From an uncultured Oscillospiraceae bacterium (GTDB lineage: Bacteria; Bacillota; Clostridia; Oscillospirales; Acutalibacteraceae), in assembly GCA_900552285.1 (NCBI GenBank), contig URYV01000004.1, positions 1 to 29,550 of the forward strand: DNA of 29,550 nt, read 5' to 3'. Both the position numbers and the translations under genes were made by a program. Under the pieces are notes generated by a model that was given only the letters and a program-made list of their open reading frames with translations, was not told the origin of the DNA and made no database searches. Below are positions 1-7,798 of the stretch, in pieces (positions within the stretch are counted from its first letter, which is position 1; every line of letters starts with the position of its first letter).

Positions 1-149
1 TCCGCAGGAACAGCGGGAGCCGCAGCAGGAACGGCGGCAACGGGCGCAGCGGCCGGTGCAGGTGCGGCTGCGGGAGCGGAAGTTTCGGACAACTCTTCAA
101 CTTGAACATCATAGGCTTTGCCGTTAACGGTTACTCTTAAATTTTTCAT
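1..149 (-). CDS. Biotin/lipoyl carrier protein of a decarboxylase or carboxylase (partial, N-terminus only)
   Basis: Only the first 49 codons lie in the window; the gene runs off the left edge. The protein starts MKNLRVTVNGKAYDVQVEEL and then enters an Ala/Pro-rich linker. This is the layout of biotin carrier subunits of sodium-pumping acyl-CoA decarboxylases and acyl-CoA carboxylases, where the flexible linker lets a C-terminal biotinyl-lysine domain swing between active sites. The biotinylation domain itself (MKM motif) is outside the window, so it is not seen. The start is set by a GGGGGT ribosome binding site 8 bases upstream. It lies 18 bases after the carboxyltransferase gene on the same strand, which supports a shared enzyme complex. 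A lipoyl rather than biotin carrier cannot be excluded from the sequence present. Confidence 0.8.
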   Translation of the reverse strand, partial: MKNLRVTVNGKAYDVQVEELSETSAPAAAPAPAAAPVAAVPAAAPAVPA

Positions 150-167
150 TTTTTATACCCCCAAAAA

Positions 168-1526
168 TCAGAAAGGAAAATCAGTGTGTTTTTTTGCCGG
201 TCTTGATTCGCGCTTTGAGTCGAGTGCGTCGAGAGCGGCGGACAATTTAACTCTTATTTCGCTTTCGGAAATTATTTCGTCTATATATCCTTTTTCGGCG
301 GCATAAAGAGCCGAACCGAATTTTTCTTCATATTCTTTCGAAAGAGCGTCAATGCTCTCCCCCGCCTTTATGCGTTCGCCAAACATAACGATTGCGGCAG
401 CCTCGGGAGAAAGAGGCGATACAACGCCTTTTTCGGTGGAAAGAACTATGTCCGCCGAGGTTCCTTTTGCGGCAAGGGCTGTGTAAATTCCGCCGCAGGC
501 TCTTCCGAAAATCAGCGATATTTTGGCGGTTGTCGCCTCGCAGTATACGCTTGAAAGCTCGGCCGCAAGTTTGGCTCCGTTTGAAATTTCGTTATCCTTG
601 CAAACGGAAAATCCGTCGGCGTCGATTATGGTGACGAGCGGAATGGAAAAAGCGTCGCACATACGGACAAATCGGCTGATTTTTTTAACCGAAGCGGCGT
701 CAAGCTTTCTTTGCTTTGTGAGGACGGCGCCGCAAGGCTTTCCGTCGATTCTCGCAAGCAGAGTTTCGGCTGTCTCACCGAAATTGTCAGCAAGATGTAT
801 TTTATCCTCGCTGTCAAGAAGCTCGTTTTTTATGACCGGGCAAACGGTAGGCGTTCCGCCGTCCAGCCTTTTTGACGGGGCAAGATTGTTTTGGGGCAAA
901 ATCGAAAGAACCGCGCCGACCTGTTCAAAGCAAGCCGAAAGCCCGTCGCAGGCAATGTGAGCCGTACCGTTTTTAAGCGCAAAGTCGGCTGTACCGATTT
1001 CTTCTCCCTTTTTATATACGGAAGAGGGATAAAGAGAAAGCTTGGCTGTTTTATCCATTATAACAACGTCGAACTGGGCGCAAAGAACCGCGCTTTGACC
1101 CGTGCATTCTCCCGCAACAACGGCGATTTGAGGAACCACTCCCGAAAGAAGCGACGCCGAATTTATAACCTCGGAAAATGCGTTCATAGCGTCGGCACCG
1201 TCGTCGATACGAACGCCCTTTGAATCAAATATTCCCACAACGGGACGGCCGTTTTTTGCCGCGAGGTCATAAATGGTTTTTATTTTTTTAGCCTGCGCAA
1301 GGCTCATTGCTCCGTCCGAAACGTCGGGGCTTTGGGCAAAAACGTATATTCCCTCGCCGCCGACAGTCGCAAATCCGCAAACGGCCTCGCAAAGCCCGTC
1401 ACGGCTTTTGTAAAACTCTCCGATTTCCGAAAAGCTTCCCTCGTCGCAAAGACTTAATATCCTCTGCTTTGCGGCGGACGAACCGCTTAAATCTTTAAGC
1501 TTTGAAATTTGTTCCTTTACACTCAT
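168..1526 (-). CDS. Carboxyl transferase domain protein (acyl-CoA decarboxylase/carboxylase subunit)
   Basis: This 452-residue protein belongs to the biotin-dependent carboxyltransferase family (propionyl-CoA carboxylase beta / methylmalonyl-CoA or glutaconyl-CoA decarboxylase alpha), which moves CO2 between an acyl-CoA and biotin. Support comes from the N-terminal family pattern around LSLCDEGSFSEIGEF, a crotonase-like core, the C-terminal-half stretch GRACGGIYTALAAK that aligns with the family's oxyanion-hole segment, and the ending KKHTDFPF, typical of the family. It is shorter than the usual 510 or so residues, mainly in the N-terminal half. I chose the ATG at 1526 because GGGGAGGAAATAAC lies just before it. 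That site is inside the last codons of rluB, whose stop is one base upstream, so translation is probably coupled. An in-frame extension reaches further upstream into rluB and is not used. The biotin-carrier start follows 18 bases later. The substrate cannot be told from sequence alone. Confidence 0.85.
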   Translation of the reverse strand: MSVKEQISKLKDLSGSSAAKQRILSLCDEGSFSEIGEFYKSRDGLCEAVCGFATVGGEGIYVFAQSPDVSDGAMSLAQAKKIKTIYDLAAKNGRPVVGIFDSKGVRIDDGADAMNAFSEVINSASLLSGVVPQIAVVAGECTGQSAVLCAQFDVVIMDKTAKLSLYPSSVYKKGEEIGTADFALKNGTAHIACDGLSACFEQVGAVLSILPQNNLAPSKRLDGGTPTVCPVIKNELLDSEDKIHLADNFGETAETLLARIDGKPCGAVLTKQRKLDAASVKKISRFVRMCDAFSIPLVTIIDADGFSVCKDNEISNGAKLAAELSSVYCEATTAKISLIFGRACGGIYTALAAKGTSADIVLSTEKGVVSPLSPEAAAIVMFGERIKAGESIDALSKEYEEKFGSALYAAEKGYIDEIISESEIRVKLSAALDALDSKRESRPAKKHTDFPF

Positions 1527-1527
1527 G

Positions 1528-2271
1528 TTATTTCCTCCCCTGTGCCTTTGAAAGGGTAATAAGATCCCTGATTTCCTGCTTTTCGAGCAGCCGCCATTTT
1601 CCAACGGGAAGCCGTCCGAGGCGCAGGTTTCCCACGGCGACGCGTTTAAGTCTCGCCACCTCAAGACCCACCGACTCGCACATCTTTCTTATCTGCCTGT
1701 TTCTGCCCTCGTTAAGCTCAAATTCGAGTACCACTCGGTCGTCGTCGTCCACGAGAGGGACAATATTGCATTTGGCGGTTTTTTTGCCGTCGATAACAAT
1801 TCCGTTTGACATCTCATATAGCTGTTCATCCGAAACCGGCGGACGGACGGTGACCCGATAAAGCTTTTGAACGTGGCCCGACGGATGGGTCATCATGTTG
1901 ATAAATTCTCCGTCGTTTGAAAAAAGCAAAAGTCCCTCACTATCCTTATCAAGACGGCCGGCGGGAAAGACCCTTTCGGGTGCGTCGTCCACAAGATCAG
2001 CAACGCATTTTCTTCCAAGCTCGTCATTCATGGTGGTGACATAGCCTCTCGGCTTGTTGAGCATGATATAAACACGCTCGTTTTGGCCGTGAACGATTTT
2101 TTTACCGCCTATCGTGACAATGTCGCCTTTGGGACGAACCTTGTCGCCGATATGAGCCGGGTGGCCGTTGACCTTCACCTTACCGCGTTCGATAAATTCC
2201 TCGGCCTTGCGGCGGGAACAAAATCCGCATTCGGACAGATATTTTTGAAGTCGTATGGGTTCGTTTTTCAT
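1528..2271 (-). CDS. rluB: Ribosomal large subunit pseudouridine synthase B (RsuA/RluB family)
   Basis: This 247-residue protein converts a specific uridine of 23S rRNA (or 16S rRNA, if it is an RsuA) to pseudouridine in the cytoplasm. An S4 RNA-binding domain spans roughly residues 5-50 (RLQKYLSECGFCSRRKAEEF). The catalytic pattern AGRLDKDSEGLLLFSNDG places the nucleophilic aspartate at D108. A later conserved block, LNEGRNRQIRKMCESVG, is also typical. The length fits RluB of Firmicutes. The ribosome binding site is weak. The gene is the second of an operon after the 219-residue membrane protein (12-base gap) and ends one base before the carboxyltransferase start. Family membership is certain; the exact target base is inferred from the family. 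Confidence 0.92.
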   Translation of the reverse strand: MKNEPIRLQKYLSECGFCSRRKAEEFIERGKVKVNGHPAHIGDKVRPKGDIVTIGGKKIVHGQNERVYIMLNKPRGYVTTMNDELGRKCVADLVDDAPERVFPAGRLDKDSEGLLLFSNDGEFINMMTHPSGHVQKLYRVTVRPPVSDEQLYEMSNGIVIDGKKTAKCNIVPLVDDDDRVVLEFELNEGRNRQIRKMCESVGLEVARLKRVAVGNLRLGRLPVGKWRLLEKQEIRDLITLSKAQGRK

Positions 2272-2283
2272 ATTATTCTCACT

Positions 2284-2943
2284 TTACTTTGAAATTGTGT
2301 TTTGCTCCCACGACGTGTCGTCGGCCGTTTGAGCCATGGTCAGAATATACCATTTTTTTTCGATTTTGACGCACACAAAGGTGATGTTTTGGGTCGATTC
2401 GTTAAGGGAGCCTTTTGTGACAACGTCGCCCTTTACGATGGTGACGGCGCTCACATTCATATCGGTCATATCCTGACCGTTGTATTTTCCGTTTTCAAAC
2501 TGCTGTTCCTCGGATTTCAGCGAGCTTTCGTCTATTTCGATTGATATGTTTTCGCCGAAATCGATTTTTTCGGCATTGCTTTCCATGGCGTCGTAGATTG
2601 TGTCAAAAACAGTATCTCCCCCGCCGTTTTGCTCGGCATTTTCTTTTATGCTGTCGGAAATTTCGGGAATGACGCTTTTACAAAGAAGGTCAAAATCCCT
2701 GTCCTTTACGGCGGTAATATAATTTATGGCGGCACCCTCGGCGGTGGATGTGACGCGGTTTGTAATTCGCGGAAGAACCTTCCATATAAAAAGGGTCACA
2801 AGAAGGGCAAGTATAACCGAAAGCAGCGCCACAAAGACAAAAAGCCCCTTTCGCTGCCTTTTAGACATCTCCCCGACCTTGTCGTGAAGAATTTTTCCGT
2901 AGTCGGGGGAGGTCTTAGTTTTTTTGTTTTTTGCAATACTCAA
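2284..2943 (-). CDS. Hypothetical single-pass membrane protein
   Basis: I do not recognise this 219-residue protein. It has a charged cytoplasmic N-terminus (about residues 1-31), one membrane segment (about 33-56, rich in V/L/F/I), and an extracytoplasmic domain of about 160 residues. The start of that domain (AAINYITAVKDRDFDLLCKS) resembles the helical opening of NTF2-like/DUF4878-type lipoprotein domains; this is a weak resemblance only. I chose the TTG start at 2943 because AAGGACGG lies 8 bases upstream and no better in-frame start is present. It is the first gene of the operon with rluB and the carboxyltransferase, and a good sigma-A promoter precedes it. Confidence 0.75.
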   Translation of the reverse strand: MSIAKNKKTKTSPDYGKILHDKVGEMSKRQRKGLFVFVALLSVILALLVTLFIWKVLPRITNRVTSTAEGAAINYITAVKDRDFDLLCKSVIPEISDSIKENAEQNGGGDTVFDTIYDAMESNAEKIDFGENISIEIDESSLKSEEQQFENGKYNGQDMTDMNVSAVTIVKGDVVTKGSLNESTQNITFVCVKIEKKWYILTMAQTADDTSWEQNTISK

Positions 2944-2988
2944 TTTTATACCGTCCTTATAAACCCATTAACATCTGTATTCTTTTTT

Positions 2989-3017
2989 ATAATAACACCG
3001 ATAGGCCGTTTCGTCAA
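2989..3017 (-). promoter_or_regulatory. Sigma-A promoter of the membrane protein-rluB-carboxyltransferase operon
   Basis: Read on the minus strand, TTGACG (3012-3017) is followed after 17 bases by TATTAT (2989-2994). It lies 46 bases upstream of the TTG start at 2943 and downstream of the TSCPD gene and its possible terminator. Confidence 0.6.
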
Positions 3018-3032
3018 TAAAATTATAGCAAG

Positions 3033-3067
3033 AAGCGCCCGCAAAAACAACATTTTCGCAGACGCTT
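3033..3067 (-). terminator. Possible terminator hairpin of the TSCPD gene
   Basis: Two 15-base arms (3033-3047 and 3053-3067) around a 5-base loop pair fully in the minus-strand RNA if three G-U pairs are allowed. In the plus-strand RNA the same positions would be mismatches, so the hairpin belongs to the minus strand. The following U-run is interrupted, so this may be a weak terminator. Confidence 0.45.
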
Positions 3068-3072
3068 TTTCG

Positions 3073-3333
3073 CTATTTGGAATTTTCTTCGTTGTAGGCT
3101 TTTCGAACGGCTTTTGCAAGCTGATCGGCACATGAAGTGGGCTTCATGCCGCAGGTGTTTCCCAAAAGCTTTTGCTCGATTTGTTCAACGGTGAATCCGT
3201 CCACAAGCTTTGAAATAGCTTTGAGATTTCCGTTACATCCGCCGATAAACTCGATGTTGCTGACAACATCGCCGTCAAGGTCGAAATCAATTTCCATTGC
3301 ACAGGTAAACTGCGTTCTGTATTTATGACGCAA
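3073..3333 (-). CDS. Stand-alone TSCPD domain protein (TIGR03905-like)
   Basis: This 86-residue protein consists almost entirely of a TSCPD domain, the cysteine-containing domain otherwise found at the C-terminus of B12-dependent ribonucleotide reductases and in small clostridial proteins. The signature is TSCADQLAKAV near the C-terminus, preceded by GGCNGNLKAISKLVDG and LLGNTCGMKP. The three conserved cysteines in these blocks suggest a metal or cluster site, but no function is established. The TTG at 3333 is the likely start: GGGGTG lies five bases before it and homologous proteins begin with the same MRxKYxT pattern. It has its own TTGACA promoter and stands alone, divergent from ypeB. Confidence 0.85.
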   Translation of the reverse strand: MRHKYRTQFTCAMEIDFDLDGDVVSNIEFIGGCNGNLKAISKLVDGFTVEQIEQKLLGNTCGMKPTSCADQLAKAVRKAYNEENSK

Positions 3334-3362
3334 AATTACACCCCATTTGCTGTTTTTGAAGT

Positions 3363-3391
3363 ATTTTACTACCCTTTTGATTTTTTGTCAA
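3363..3391 (-). promoter_or_regulatory. Sigma-A promoter of the TSCPD gene
   Basis: On the minus strand, a perfect TTGACA (3386-3391) is separated by 17 bases from TAAAAT (3363-3368), about 30 bases before the TTG start. Confidence 0.65.
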
Positions 3392-3458
3392 TGAAATATA
3401 GTGCGGATTTTTTTGATTGTTATGGGAAAAATATTAAAAAATTTAAGGACTGAATAGA

Positions 3459-4802
3459 ATGAATAAAATGTCGAGAAAAACAAAAATAAGAGTTTTCAGC
3501 TTTGCGGTTGCCGCCGTTTTGGCAGTCGGAGGGCTTTGCATAAGCTCCTTTGCAGCTGCCGAAAAATACAGCACCATGCTGGGAACGACATATGAACGCA
3601 ATCTTTCCGAGCTGTCCGAGCACATAAGCAGCATTGAAAACCATCTGCAAAAGGGGCGTTATTCGGTTACCTCCTCCGGCGCATCCGAACTTTCCATGAA
3701 GCTTTGGAGCGAGGCGCTTGCGGCAAAGACCTGTCTTTCGGGACTTCCCACAAGCGGGACGGACCTTGATAACACATATAAATTTCTTTCTCAGGTCGGC
3801 GAATTTTCCCTTTCTCTTTCAAAAAAGATTTCGGCGGGAGAGGAAATTTCGGATGAGGAAAGAAAAACGCTTGAAAAACTGCTCGGGTATGCCGCCGACA
3901 TAAATGCCGAGCTTGATGAAATGTGTCTTGCCATGAATGAGGACGGTAAGTGGGCGGAAAACGTTAAAAACTCAATTTATGAAACCGGCAATGATAACGA
4001 TAATGTCTTGGAAAGCGGGTTCAACAACATGGAAGATCATTTGTCGGACTATCCCACCATGCTTTATGACGGTCCTTTTTCCGACCATATTTTACAGGCT
4101 AAGGCAAAATATATCGAAGGAAAAAATGACGTCACAAAGGAAGAGGCGGCGGAAAAGGCAGCTAAAATGCTTGATGTTCCTGCCGAGCACCTTATTTTTG
4201 ACGGCGAGGAACAGGGCGTTATACCCTGCTATAATTTTTCATACGACAGCAGCAGCGTTTCGGTGACAAAGCAAGGAGGATACTGCTCATATATACTCAC
4301 AAACCGCGATATTTCCGAGTCGGTTTATCAGTATGAAGAATGTCTCGAAAAAGCCGAACGTTTTATTGAAGGGCTTAATATCGGTGATTTTTCGCCGAGC
4401 TATTATGCCCTTAACGAAGGGATATGCGTTATAAATTTTGCCTATACCGAAAATTCGGTCGTTTATTATACCGATCTTATAAAAATAGGCATTGCCACAG
4501 ATACCGGAGACGTTGTTTCCTTTAATGCTCAAGGATTTATAATGAATCATTGCACCAGAAATTTTTCGGCTCCGAAAAACGACATTTCGGCGGCAAGAAA
4601 CAAACTATCTCCCCTGCTTTCGGTAAAATCCGAAACCGCCGCGGTCATTCCCCTTGACACCATGGAAGAGCGGCTTTGTTTTGAATTCCTTTGCGGCGGT
4701 GAAAACGGCGAGGAAATACTTGTTTATATAAACGCCGATACCCTTGAAGAAGAAAAAATTCTCATTGTGCTTAAAACCGACGGCGGAGTGCTTACAAAAT
4801 AG
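3459..4802 (+). CDS. ypeB: Germination protein YpeB
   Basis: This 447-residue protein is a spore inner-membrane protein which, in Bacillus, stabilises and localises the cortex-lytic enzyme SleB and is needed for cortex breakdown at germination. An N-terminal signal-anchor covers about residues 10-33. A helical region follows (about 35-220), with the early YSTMLGTTYERNLSELSEHI block typical of YpeB. The C-terminal half (about 225-447) has two or more PepSY-type repeats, for example TKEEAAEKAAKMLDVPAEHL. The length matches family members (about 440-450). The ATG at 3459 has AAGGAC nine bases upstream. sleB is not adjacent, unlike the usual sleB-ypeB pair. A forespore (sigma-G) promoter would be expected, but I could not recognise one in the 125-base upstream gap. 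Confidence 0.88.
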   Translation: MNKMSRKTKIRVFSFAVAAVLAVGGLCISSFAAAEKYSTMLGTTYERNLSELSEHISSIENHLQKGRYSVTSSGASELSMKLWSEALAAKTCLSGLPTSGTDLDNTYKFLSQVGEFSLSLSKKISAGEEISDEERKTLEKLLGYAADINAELDEMCLAMNEDGKWAENVKNSIYETGNDNDNVLESGFNNMEDHLSDYPTMLYDGPFSDHILQAKAKYIEGKNDVTKEEAAEKAAKMLDVPAEHLIFDGEEQGVIPCYNFSYDSSSVSVTKQGGYCSYILTNRDISESVYQYEECLEKAERFIEGLNIGDFSPSYYALNEGICVINFAYTENSVVYYTDLIKIGIATDTGDVVSFNAQGFIMNHCTRNFSAPKNDISAARNKLSPLLSVKSETAAVIPLDTMEERLCFEFLCGGENGEEILVYINADTLEEEKILIVLKTDGGVLTK

Positions 4803-4811
4803 AAAATAATA

Positions 4812-4840
4812 TTGAAAAAGATTTTTATTCGGTGTATAAT
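4812..4840 (+). promoter_or_regulatory. Sigma-A promoter of the histidine phosphatase gene
   Basis: TTGAAA (4812-4817), 17-base spacer, perfect TATAAT (4835-4840). Transcription would start about 20 bases before the TTG start codon, so this gene can be expressed independently of ypeB. Confidence 0.7.
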
Positions 4841-4867
4841 TTTCAAAAAAAGAGAGGAAGGATTTTT

Positions 4868-5590
4868 TTGAGAATTATAATAATCCGTCACGGAGATCCG
4901 AATTATGAAATAGATTCATTGACCGAAAAAGGTTTCAGAGAAGCCGAGCTTCTTACAAAACGAACCGTTAACATGGGTATTGACGAGATTTGGTGCTCCC
5001 CTCTCGGGCGGGCAAGGGCCACGGCGGAAGGGACGGTAAAAGCTCTCGGCATGGAGCCTCATGTCGTTTCGTGGCTGCGGGAATTCGACGGAGCCGTTGC
5101 CGACGCCGAAAGCGGAATCCCGAAATATCCGTGGGATTTTAAGCCGAGAATTTTCGGCGAAGATAAGCTTATTTATTCCGACGAATGGCAAAAGTCACCC
5201 CTCTATGATTCGGAGGACTTTCGCAAAAAATACCGGGAAGTATGCGACGGTATGGACGAGCTCTTGGCACTTCACGGATATAAAAAGCAGGGTAGAATTT
5301 TCCGCACCGACGAGGGAAATACCGACACGGTCGCGCTTTTTTGCCACTTCGGTGTGGAGGGATTTATTCTGTCTTATCTTTTCGGGGTTTCTCCCCATGT
5401 TTTTCATCAGAATTTTGTTGCGCTTCCCACATCGGTCACGACAATTTACACCGAAGAACGCGAGGAAGGTTATGTTTCCTTTCGCTGCTGCGGCTACGGC
5501 GACGTTTCCCATCTTTATGCAGGGGGCGAGCAGCCGTCTTTTTCGGCAAGATTTTGCGAAAAATTCCACTCTCACGATCGTCATAATTAA
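4868..5590 (+). CDS. Histidine phosphatase family protein (phosphoglycerate mutase-like)
   Basis: This 240-residue cytoplasmic enzyme belongs to the histidine phosphatase superfamily, whose members form a phosphohistidine intermediate. The catalytic RHG lies at the very N-terminus (RIIIIRHGDPNYE). WCSPLGRARATAEGTV carries the second conserved arginine region, and FCHFGVEGFIL carries the second catalytic histidine. The acid residue region is near WLREFDG. I start at the TTG at 4868 because GAGGAAGG lies six bases upstream and the RHG motif then sits at its usual distance from the N-terminus. The 12 extra in-frame residues upstream overlap the promoter -10 box and cannot be translated from it. 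The substrate is unknown. Confidence 0.85.
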   Translation: MRIIIIRHGDPNYEIDSLTEKGFREAELLTKRTVNMGIDEIWCSPLGRARATAEGTVKALGMEPHVVSWLREFDGAVADAESGIPKYPWDFKPRIFGEDKLIYSDEWQKSPLYDSEDFRKKYREVCDGMDELLALHGYKKQGRIFRTDEGNTDTVALFCHFGVEGFILSYLFGVSPHVFHQNFVALPTSVTTIYTEEREEGYVSFRCCGYGDVSHLYAGGEQPSFSARFCEKFHSHDRHN

Positions 5591-5608
5591 AGAGAACTTG
5601 TATATAGA

Positions 5609-5641
5609 AAAAAGCGTATCGCTTCAAGCGATACGCTTTTT
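5609..5641. terminator. Bidirectional rho-independent terminator
   Basis: GCGTATCGC (5614-5622), loop TTCAA, GCGATACGC (5628-5636), flanked by A-run and T-run, so it works on both strands. It separates the convergent phosphatase and P-type ATPase genes. Confidence 0.9.
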
Positions 5642-5643
5642 AA

Positions 5644-7746
5644 TTACTGAATTTCTTCACGCTTTTGCTGCTCCGGCAAAAGATTTGTCATACTTTTAAG
5701 ACTTATGCCGAGCGTCGAGGTGTTGTGAAGAAGAGCCGATGTCGTCGGCTGAATAACTCCCGTGACGCCGAGCAGTATCAGCAGGAAATTAAATCCGACA
5801 ATAAACCGATAATTTCTGTCTATTCGGGACATGAGAGCCGTTGAAAGCTTTCTCAGCGTTACTATTTCGAAAAGATCCTCCGACGAAACGGTTATGTCGG
5901 CAATTTCCCTTGCAATGGCCGCGCCGGAATTTATCGCAACACCTGCGTCGGCTTCCGAAAGGGCGGGCGTGTCGTTGACGCCGTCGCCGATCATCATTAC
6001 CGTTCTTCCCTCTCTGTGTTCCCGTCTTATAAAATCGGCTTTGTCTTCGGGCAGAACCTCGGCGTGAAACTCGTCTACACCCACGGTTTTGGCAATTGCG
6101 GCAGCGGTTTTATGGTTGTCTCCCGTCATCATAACCACCTTTTTGATACCGAGGGCGTGAAGGGCGTCAATGGCATCCTTTGCCTCGGCTCTCAGCGGGT
6201 CAAAAACGCATACAACGGCGCAGAGAACGCCCGAAACGGCAAGATAAAGATGAGAATACTCATCGGAAATGCTGCTGAATTTCTCGGCTTCTCCGTCGGG
6301 CACGGTGCATCCTTCGTCCTCAAAGACAAAATGATAGCTTCCGATAACGACCTTTTTGCCCTCGACCGTGCTGGAAATTCCGTGAGCCACCACATATTCA
6401 ACCTTTGAATGGTATTCTTCGTGATTAAGGCCTCTGTTCTTCGCCTCGTCGACAACGGCGTTGGCAAGAGAGTGAGGATAATGCTCTTCGAGACAGGCCG
6501 CAAGACGCAGCATCTCGTTTTCCTCTTTGTCGGCAAAGGTGACGATTCGCGCCACGGTAGGCTTTGCATAGGTCAATGTGCCGGTTTTGTCAAACACGAC
6601 GGTGTCGGCCTTTGCCACGGCCTCAAGAAAACGGCCGCCTTTAACCGAAATGTTATATTTATTTCCTTCCCTCATGGCCGAAAGCACGGCTATGGGCATG
6701 GAAAGCTTGAGCGCACAGGAAAAATCCACCATAAGCACCGAAAGCATTTTTGTTATGTTTCTCGTCAGAAGATATGTGAGCAACGTTCCGCCGAGAGTGT
6801 AAGGCACAAGTTTGTCGGCAAGCCGCGAGGCCTTGTCCTCGGCCGTGGACTTGAGTTTTTCCGATTCCTCTATCATTTTGACGATACGGTCATAACGCCC
6901 GCCGCCGGTCGTCTTTTCTACCGAGATAACGCACTCGCCTTCCTCAACGACCGTTCCGGCATAAACATAGCTGCCGGAATTTTTTCTGACAGGCAGAGAT
7001 TCGCCGGTCATGGATGCCTGATTTACGAGAGCCTCGCCCTCATAAACCTTGCCGTCAAGGGGTATCATGTTTCCGGTTCTGACCACGATCTTGTCGCCGG
7101 CCGAAATGTCCCCGACGGGAACGAGAATTTCGCCTTCCTCCGCCTTGAGCCAAACCTTGTCGACATTAAGCGACATGGCGCCCGCAAGATCGGAAACCGA
7201 CTTTTTGTGGGTCCAGTCCTCCAGCATTTCGCCGAGGCCGAGCATAAACATAACCGATGCGGCGGTGGAGAAATCGCCCCTTAAAATCGAAACCGAAACC
7301 GCCGTCGCGTCAAGCACCGACACCGACAGCTTTCCCGCAAGCAGGGATTTTACTCCCGCCTTTATGTATTTCACCGAGCGGAAAACCGCAATGGCAGAAC
7401 GAATAACAGACGGCAAAAACAGCTTTGAAGCGAAACGTCTTATAACCGAAAAAACAAGTCTGTCCTCAAATTCGCGGTTGAGAGCGCGGGAGGTGTTGAC
7501 CGGAACAAGCTCCGCGTTTTCGGCCTTTTCAAAGGAAAATGCCGAGAGCGCCGCAATAACGGCGCTGCGCTTACAGCTGTAAAAAACAACCGCGTCGGCG
7601 GTGCGGTCAAAAACCTTAACGTCGGCTACGCCGCAAACGCCCCTCAAATAATACTCTGCCAAATCGGCCTGAGAAAGGGACATTCGGGAAATACAAAAAT
7701 GAATTCTCATTCTGCCCTTTGATTCATGCAGAATCTGACACTTCAT
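5644..7746 (-). CDS. Heavy-metal translocating P-type ATPase with a non-CPx membrane motif
   Basis: This 700-residue membrane pump belongs to the P1B group, which uses ATP to export transition metals. Visible in order are a divergent N-terminal HMA-like domain (about 1-80), an actuator motif TGES (247-250), the membrane metal-site motif FSCALKLSMP (342-351), the phosphorylation motif DKTGTLT with D386, a PHSLANAV block where most relatives have HPLA, and the hinge GDGVNDTPALSEAD. The usual CPC/SPC of the transport helix is replaced by S-C-A-L-K, so the metal is not copper by simple rule; zinc or manganese is my inference. The start at 7746 has GGAGG eight bases upstream. The gene follows a small DUF6110-like gene and a terminator hairpin that ends within its own leader, and it converges on the phosphatase gene. 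Confidence 0.9.
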   Translation of the reverse strand: MKCQILHESKGRMRIHFCISRMSLSQADLAEYYLRGVCGVADVKVFDRTADAVVFYSCKRSAVIAALSAFSFEKAENAELVPVNTSRALNREFEDRLVFSVIRRFASKLFLPSVIRSAIAVFRSVKYIKAGVKSLLAGKLSVSVLDATAVSVSILRGDFSTAASVMFMLGLGEMLEDWTHKKSVSDLAGAMSLNVDKVWLKAEEGEILVPVGDISAGDKIVVRTGNMIPLDGKVYEGEALVNQASMTGESLPVRKNSGSYVYAGTVVEEGECVISVEKTTGGGRYDRIVKMIEESEKLKSTAEDKASRLADKLVPYTLGGTLLTYLLTRNITKMLSVLMVDFSCALKLSMPIAVLSAMREGNKYNISVKGGRFLEAVAKADTVVFDKTGTLTYAKPTVARIVTFADKEENEMLRLAACLEEHYPHSLANAVVDEAKNRGLNHEEYHSKVEYVVAHGISSTVEGKKVVIGSYHFVFEDEGCTVPDGEAEKFSSISDEYSHLYLAVSGVLCAVVCVFDPLRAEAKDAIDALHALGIKKVVMMTGDNHKTAAAIAKTVGVDEFHAEVLPEDKADFIRREHREGRTVMMIGDGVNDTPALSEADAGVAINSGAAIAREIADITVSSEDLFEIVTLRKLSTALMSRIDRNYRFIVGFNFLLILLGVTGVIQPTTSALLHNTSTLGISLKSMTNLLPEQQKREEIQ

Positions 7747-7759
7747 AAAAAAACCTCCG

Positions 7760-7789
7760 AAAAAAGAGAGCCGAAAAATGCGGCTCTCT
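7760..7789 (-). terminator. Intercistronic terminator/attenuator before the P-type ATPase
   Basis: On the minus strand, a 9-base stem (arms 7765-7773 and 7781-7789, including GAGAGCCG/CGGCTCTC) is followed by six T residues and then directly by the GGAGG site of the ATPase gene. It lies just after the stop of the small DUF6110-like gene, so it should reduce readthrough into the pump gene. Confidence 0.8.
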
Positions 7790-7798
7790 CAAAGAAAA

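Noticed and set aside
2946..3131. 61-codon minus-strand frame with a hydrophobic stretch between the TSCPD gene and the next operon
   Set aside because: It overlaps the end of the TSCPD gene in another frame, and contains a promoter and a terminator-like hairpin; no ribosome binding site.
6409..7284. Open frame of 291 codons opposite the P-type ATPase
   Set aside because: Composition rich in His, Arg and Gly with no domain; the ATPase motifs on the minus strand are complete.
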